Below, piece after piece: positions 60,472 to 64,000 of a DNA stretch of 64,000 bases. Numbering within the stretch: the first letter of the stretch is position 1; the number at the start of each line of letters is the position of its first letter. The stretch comes from Pseudomonas muyukensis (GTDB lineage: Bacteria > Pseudomonadota > Gammaproteobacteria > Pseudomonadales > Pseudomonadaceae). The stretch spans positions 2,012,501 to 2,076,500 of the forward strand of contig NZ_CP077073.1 of NCBI RefSeq assembly GCF_019139535.1, given 5' to 3'. The notes under the pieces were generated by a model that was not told the DNA's origin, made no database searches, and saw only the letters and a program-made list of their open reading frames with translations. The translations under genes and the position numbers were made by a program.

Positions 60472-60644
60472 GTGTGCATGGCAGGTGGCTGTGGGGCTTG
60501 CCCTGCGCACGGGTTGAAATGGTGCAACTGATTGATTTTCCTTGTGCTATTTCCCTGGCCGATTGTGCCGCCCGCGCTGCGGGTATAGACTTTGCAACAC
60601 TGTTCACCAAAGGCCCCCTGTGGTCCCTGCGACCGCCAGCCAGC

Positions 60645-61349
60645 ATGAAACCGATCCAGTTGCCCCTGGGTGTGCGTCTGCGCGACGATGCCACCTTCAT
60701 CAACTACTATCCGGGCGCCAATGCCGCGGCATTGGGCTACGTCGAGCGGCTATGCGAAGCCGACGCCGGCTGGACCGAGAGCCTCATCTACCTGTGGGGC
60801 AAGCAGGGCGTTGGCCGTACCCACCTGCTGCAGGCCGCCACCCACCGTTTCCAGCAACTGGGCGAACCTGCCGTCTACCTGCCCCTGGCGCAACTGCTCG
60901 AGCGTGGCGTCGAACTGCTCGACCACCTGGAACAATACGAGCTGGTGTGCATCGACGACCTGCACGTGATTGCCGGCAAGGCGGATTGGGAAGAGGCCAT
61001 GTTCCACCTGTTCAACCGCCTGCGCGACAGTGGCAGGCGCCTGTTGCTGGCCGCTTCCAGCTCGCCGCGCGAGCTGCCGATCAAGCTTGCCGACCTCAAG
61101 TCACGGCTGACCCTGGCGCTGATCTTCCAGATGCGCGGCATGTCCGACGAAGACAAGCTGCGCGCCCTGCAGTTGCGCGCGTCGCGCCGCGGCCTGCACC
61201 TGACCGACGAGGTCGGCCACTTCATCCTCACCCGTGGTACCCGCAGCATGAGCGCGCTGTTCGACCTGCTCGAGCGTCTCGACCAGGCGTCGCTGCAAGC
61301 CCAACGCAAGCTGACGATACCCTTCCTCAAGGAAACCCTCGGCTGGTAG
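60645..61349 (+). CDS. hda: DnaA regulatory inactivator Hda-like AAA+ protein
   Basis: 234-aa DnaA-homologous ATPase. Hda with the sliding clamp promotes DnaA-ATP hydrolysis after initiation. The N-terminal QLPLGVRLRD contains the clamp-binding QLxLx motif. The P-loop is LWGKQGVGRTHLLQA (about 47-60, with R for K as in Hda), and Walker B is LVCIDDLHVI (about 100). The sensor region LKSRLTLALIFQMRGMSDED follows. ATG 60645 is chosen because the clamp motif sits at the N-terminus; an in-frame upstream extension is REP-encoded. Confidence 0.93.
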   Translation: MKPIQLPLGVRLRDDATFINYYPGANAAALGYVERLCEADAGWTESLIYLWGKQGVGRTHLLQAATHRFQQLGEPAVYLPLAQLLERGVELLDHLEQYELVCIDDLHVIAGKADWEEAMFHLFNRLRDSGRRLLLAASSSPRELPIKLADLKSRLTLALIFQMRGMSDEDKLRALQLRASRRGLHLTDEVGHFILTRGTRSMSALFDLLERLDQASLQAQRKLTIPFLKETLGW

Positions 61350-61476
61350 TGGCCTGAAAACACGGGGCCAGAGCCTCCAAACGGAAAAGTCACAACTTTT
61401 TCGATAAAATTTGCAAATGGGTTCGATAGAAGGCATAGTTTCCCCCTTCTAAAGGACTACAGACACGGTCGTGCCC

Positions 61477-62112
61477 ATGCTGAAGCGCTTCGCACCCCTC
61501 GTGCCACTTGCACTCGTCACCCTTCTTTACGGCTGTGCCTCCACCGGCCCGGTCACGCCCTCGCAGGATCATTCCGTGGCCGCCGAGCAATCGGTCAAGG
61601 CCAAGGCGTCGGCTTCTTCCGTATTCACCGAGCAAGAGCTGGCCAGCGAAGATGATCTCGAGGCCTTCTCCAGCAACAGCAAGCCTTACCAGCTGCCGGT
61701 CCTGGCCGACAGCATCCTCGAGCGCGGCATGTCGCTGATCGGCACCCGCTACCGCTTTGGCGGCACCTCCGAGAAGTCCGGCTTCGACTGCAGCGGCTTC
61801 ATTGGTTACCTGTTCCGCGAAGAGGCGGGCATGAACCTGCCGCGTTCGACCCGCGAAATGATCAACGTCGACGCCCCCAAGGTAGCCCGCAACAAGCTCA
61901 AGCCCGGCGACTTGCTGTTCTTCAGCACCAACGGCCGCGGTCGTGTCAGCCATGCCGGCATCTACCTGGGTGACAACCAGTTCATCCACTCCAGCAGCCG
62001 CCGCAGCGGTGGCGTGCGCATCGACAGCCTGGGCGATCGTTACTGGAGCAAGACCTTCATCGAGGCCAAGCGCGCGCTCGCCATGGCGCCGACCACGATC
62101 TCGCGCAATTGA
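61477..62112 (+). CDS. NlpC/P60 peptidoglycan-hydrolase lipoprotein (1)
   Basis: 211-aa lipoprotein; the signal ends in the lipobox LLYGC (Cys about 20), so it is anchored to the envelope. The C-terminal NlpC/P60 domain (about residues 85-205) has the catalytic Cys in GFDCSGFIGYLF and His in GRVSHAGIYLGDNQFIHSSS, as in Spr/MepS-type endopeptidases that cut peptide cross-links. ATG 61477 is used; a GTG two codons upstream is in frame. It is paired with a paralogue 141 bp downstream. Confidence 0.92.
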   Translation: MLKRFAPLVPLALVTLLYGCASTGPVTPSQDHSVAAEQSVKAKASASSVFTEQELASEDDLEAFSSNSKPYQLPVLADSILERGMSLIGTRYRFGGTSEKSGFDCSGFIGYLFREEAGMNLPRSTREMINVDAPKVARNKLKPGDLLFFSTNGRGRVSHAGIYLGDNQFIHSSSRRSGGVRIDSLGDRYWSKTFIEAKRALAMAPTTISRN

Positions 62113-62136
62113 TTTGATATCAAAATGCTGTAACCT

Positions 62137-62173
62137 CGCACGGCGGCGTAGCTGAAAAGCTCGCCGCCGTGCG
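62137..62173 (+). terminator. Strong hairpin between the two NlpC/P60 genes
   Basis: CGCACGGCGGCG and CGCCGCCGTGCG pair over 12 bp with an inner AGCT/AGCT extension. Only a weak T run follows, so termination is possible but not certain. Confidence 0.6.
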
Positions 62174-62253
62174 CATTTACAGAAAGCGTCTAATCTAAAT
62201 TCTCAACTCGGCTTCGGCTGCGGCCGGACGGTCTTCGACAGGACGTTACCCTC

Positions 62254-62790
62254 ATGGCGATGTTGGCGCGCTTCGCACTCCTTTCTCTCGCGGCACTGCT
62301 CGCAGCCTGTTCGAGCCGTGCCCCGGCGCCTGCTCCGGCGACCAAGCCGCCGGTATCGTTCAGCCAGCAGCCAGCCTCCTCGCCTGCCGCGGACGATGTG
62401 CTGTTCCGCGCCATCGGCCTGGTGGGCACGCCCTACCGCTGGGGCGGCAACACCCCGGACTCCGGCTTCGATTGCAGTGGCCTGATCGGTTACGTCTACC
62501 GTGACGCCGCCGGTATCAGCCTGCCGCGCACCACCCGCGACATGATCGTGATGCGCGCGCCGAACGTGGATATCAACGCCCTGCAGTCGGGCGACCTGGT
62601 GTTCTTCGCCACCGGCGGCGGTTCGCAGGTCAGCCATGCCGGCATCTACGTGGGCGAGGGGCGCTTCGTGCATGCGCCATCCACCGGCGGCACCGTGCGC
62701 CTGGACTACCTGTCCAGCAACTACTGGTCGCGCGCCTACCTGCAGGCCAAGCGCGTGTTGCCGCCGGGCCACTTGGCGCAGAACCCCTGA
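62254..62790 (+). CDS. NlpC/P60 peptidoglycan-hydrolase lipoprotein (2)
   Basis: 178-aa lipoprotein; signal peptide MAMLARFALLSLAALLAACS with lipobox LAAC (Cys about 19), followed by a Pro/Ala linker. The NlpC/P60 domain shows Cys in GFDCSGLIGYVY, His in SQVSHAGIYVGEG and a further polar/His residue in GRFVHAPST. It is a close paralogue of the preceding gene with a shorter linker, so the two may differ in localisation or specificity. Separated from it by a strong hairpin. Likely cuts peptidoglycan peptide bonds. Confidence 0.92.
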   Translation: MAMLARFALLSLAALLAACSSRAPAPAPATKPPVSFSQQPASSPAADDVLFRAIGLVGTPYRWGGNTPDSGFDCSGLIGYVYRDAAGISLPRTTRDMIVMRAPNVDINALQSGDLVFFATGGGSQVSHAGIYVGEGRFVHAPSTGGTVRLDYLSSNYWSRAYLQAKRVLPPGHLAQNP

Positions 62791-62901
62791 TTCAGGCGGG
62801 TTCGCCCTTGAGCGGGGCAGCCCGCACTATTCTTCTACCGCTGCTCCCGGCGCTGTGCCGGTCAGGATGTCTGTCCCATAACGACATCCCTGGAGCGGTT
62901 C

Positions 62902-64000
62902 ATGAGCACCATCAAGGAACGGGTCGAGCGCAGCCTCGTCGCACTGGACGCCGGGCGGCCGCTGGCGGCCCTGGTGGACGAAATCATCCGCGAGTATCCC
63001 GATCCCTACCTTTTGGCGAACCGGGAGGCGGCTCGCCTTCTGGCCAAGCACACCGGCAAGGCGATGGATCCGCGTTTTGTCTGGTGGCATCAGTTCGACA
63101 GCGGTAGCAGCAGCCCGCGTACCTTCAATGGCTGGAAGCATTCCGGGGTACCGACCAGGTCGATGCGCCTGGCCGAGCTGGTCATCGAGCGCTTCGATGT
63201 GCAGTTCCAGGATGTACCCGACCAGCTCGATCAGGTCGGAGGCTTCTACCGGCAGGACGCGCGGGTAGGCCGGTTCGATGAGCGCAATGAGGTTCGCTTG
63301 CTGGGGCGCGAGGTACAAAAGGACCTGTGGGCGCTGGATTTCGCCGGGGTCTACCGGGCTGCGATCGAGCGTTTCTGGTCCGGCCATGGCCGGCATTTTC
63401 GGGTCATCAGCAAGATCAACCTCCTTGGGCAAGCCGCCAAGGCCCTGGACAACGGCCAGCTCAGCCAGCTCGACTGGCAACGGCTGCGGGCGGTGGCGGC
63501 GGATGGCCTGGCGCCGGGTGTATTGCCCACCCTGGCGTTGTTGCAGCAGGACGCGACCCGTTCGCCGCTGACCGTCAGCCGCTATGTGTTTGGCGCGGCC
63601 GATCGCGGTAGCTTGTACCGACTGACGGCCGCGGATGGGCGTGTGGTCCTGTACATGCCGTGGTCGCACGAAGCCGTGCGTGGTTTCGATGGCGAACTGG
63701 CCATGGCGCGCTGGCTGCGTCAGCACCTGCAATCGGCTCAGGCGCTGCAGGCATTTGTCGACGGCGCGCACGCCAATCCGCGAGATGACAGCGGCAGGCG
63801 GCTGATCAAGCTGCACCTGCAAGGCATTGCCGACAGTCGTTCCGACGAGATGGCCAGGGTGGCGCTCACGCTGTTCAAGCGTGAGCCGGGCAAGCCGTTG
63901 TTCGAGGTGCTGGCCGATCAGGCTGCGATCGAAATGCAGCAGACTGCCGAGGTCATTCAGAGCAATGCCGACCTGCGCAAGGCGATGTGGCGGGGTTACC
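62902..64000 (+). CDS. DUF6543/dermonecrotic-toxin-like protein, 3'-truncated by window edge
   Basis: An open frame begins at ATG 62902 and runs without a stop to the window end, giving at least 366 residues. The composition and segments such as QQTAEVIQSNADLRKAMWRG at the visible end resemble the DUF6543 (dermonecrotic-toxin-domain) proteins of pseudomonads, which are usually well over 1000 aa. No signal peptide is visible. The remainder of the protein, and any toxin domain, lies outside the window. It follows the second NlpC/P60 gene by 111 bp. Family assignment is from memory of the motif and is moderate. Confidence 0.6.
   Translation, partial: MSTIKERVERSLVALDAGRPLAALVDEIIREYPDPYLLANREAARLLAKHTGKAMDPRFVWWHQFDSGSSSPRTFNGWKHSGVPTRSMRLAELVIERFDVQFQDVPDQLDQVGGFYRQDARVGRFDERNEVRLLGREVQKDLWALDFAGVYRAAIERFWSGHGRHFRVISKINLLGQAAKALDNGQLSQLDWQRLRAVAADGLAPGVLPTLALLQQDATRSPLTVSRYVFGAADRGSLYRLTAADGRVVLYMPWSHEAVRGFDGELAMARWLRQHLQSAQALQAFVDGAHANPRDDSGRRLIKLHLQGIADSRSDEMARVALTLFKREPGKPLFEVLADQAAIEMQQTAEVIQSNADLRKAMWRGY

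Overview
The window is a GC-rich chromosomal stretch from a Pseudomonas of the P. putida group. The exact species is not resolved; the REP repeats and gene content would suit a P. entomophila/mosselii-like strain. This rests on gene order: oprH-phoP-phoQ-dctA, nrdA/nrdB next to an RstAB-like two-component pair, and ldhA-gacS-RR-HK-cysM-rlmD-relA-mazG are recognisable Pseudomonas blocks. It also rests on the many Pseudomonas REP/REPIN elements with the GGAGCGGCCTTGTGTCGCGA core.

Layout. 1-3040: 3' part of a 23S rRNA gene, the 5S gene and a terminator (end of an rRNA operon). 3041-3716: REP-rich spacer holding a ~153-bp duplication. 3717-5360: acetolactate synthase-like ThDP enzyme. 5548-10672: a compact four-gene accessory cluster (amino-acid 2-monooxygenase-like flavoenzyme, nitrilase-fold amidase, internally duplicated membrane protein, asparaginase-family amidohydrolase), with a REP pair on its left and a palindromic MITE-like element on its right. 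10867-15214: YecA/UPF0149 protein, GST, a PNPOx-like/ferredoxin-reductase/2Fe-2S fusion and a LysR regulator. 15347-19904: LctP-like permease between two MocR/PdxR-type PLP regulators. 20262-21887: GNAT enzyme, XRE regulator and BRO-N protein (phage-flavoured). 22083-27260: class Ia ribonucleotide reductase nrdB and nrdA, with NrdR-box pairs and a DnaA box. 27561-34361: RstAB-like system, phosphopantetheinyl transferase, dienelactone hydrolase-like protein, oprH-phoP-phoQ. 34721-42308: dctA, sprT, yip1-like, ttcA, divergent Tag-like protein, wrbA/arsC-like operon, TlpA-like lipoprotein, META lipoprotein. 42340-54819: ldhA, gacS, PirRS-like system, cysM, rlmD, relA, mazG, DUF2058. 54866-62790: small conserved protein, DUF3108, purN-purM, DUF2066, PerM-like permease, hda and two NlpC/P60 lipoproteins. 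62902 to the end: 5' part of a large DUF6543/dermonecrotic-toxin-like gene cut by the window edge.

How it works together. Much of the window is regulatory and stress physiology: envelope sensing (PhoPQ-OprH), the Gac switch, stringent response (RelA), dNTP supply (NrdAB, MazG), replication control (Hda), purine synthesis and C4-dicarboxylate uptake. The least explained and most interesting locus is the 5548-10672 cluster. Its first two enzymes fit the oxidative decarboxylation plus amide hydrolysis logic of DavB-DavA or IaaM-IaaH, but it carries an unfamiliar duplicated membrane protein and an asparaginase homologue, and its substrate is unknown.

REP elements fill nearly every spacer, sometimes duplicated in tandem, and in two places they touch coding ends (sprT stop, sensor kinase C-terminus). 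No tRNA, CRISPR array or complete insertion sequence was seen.
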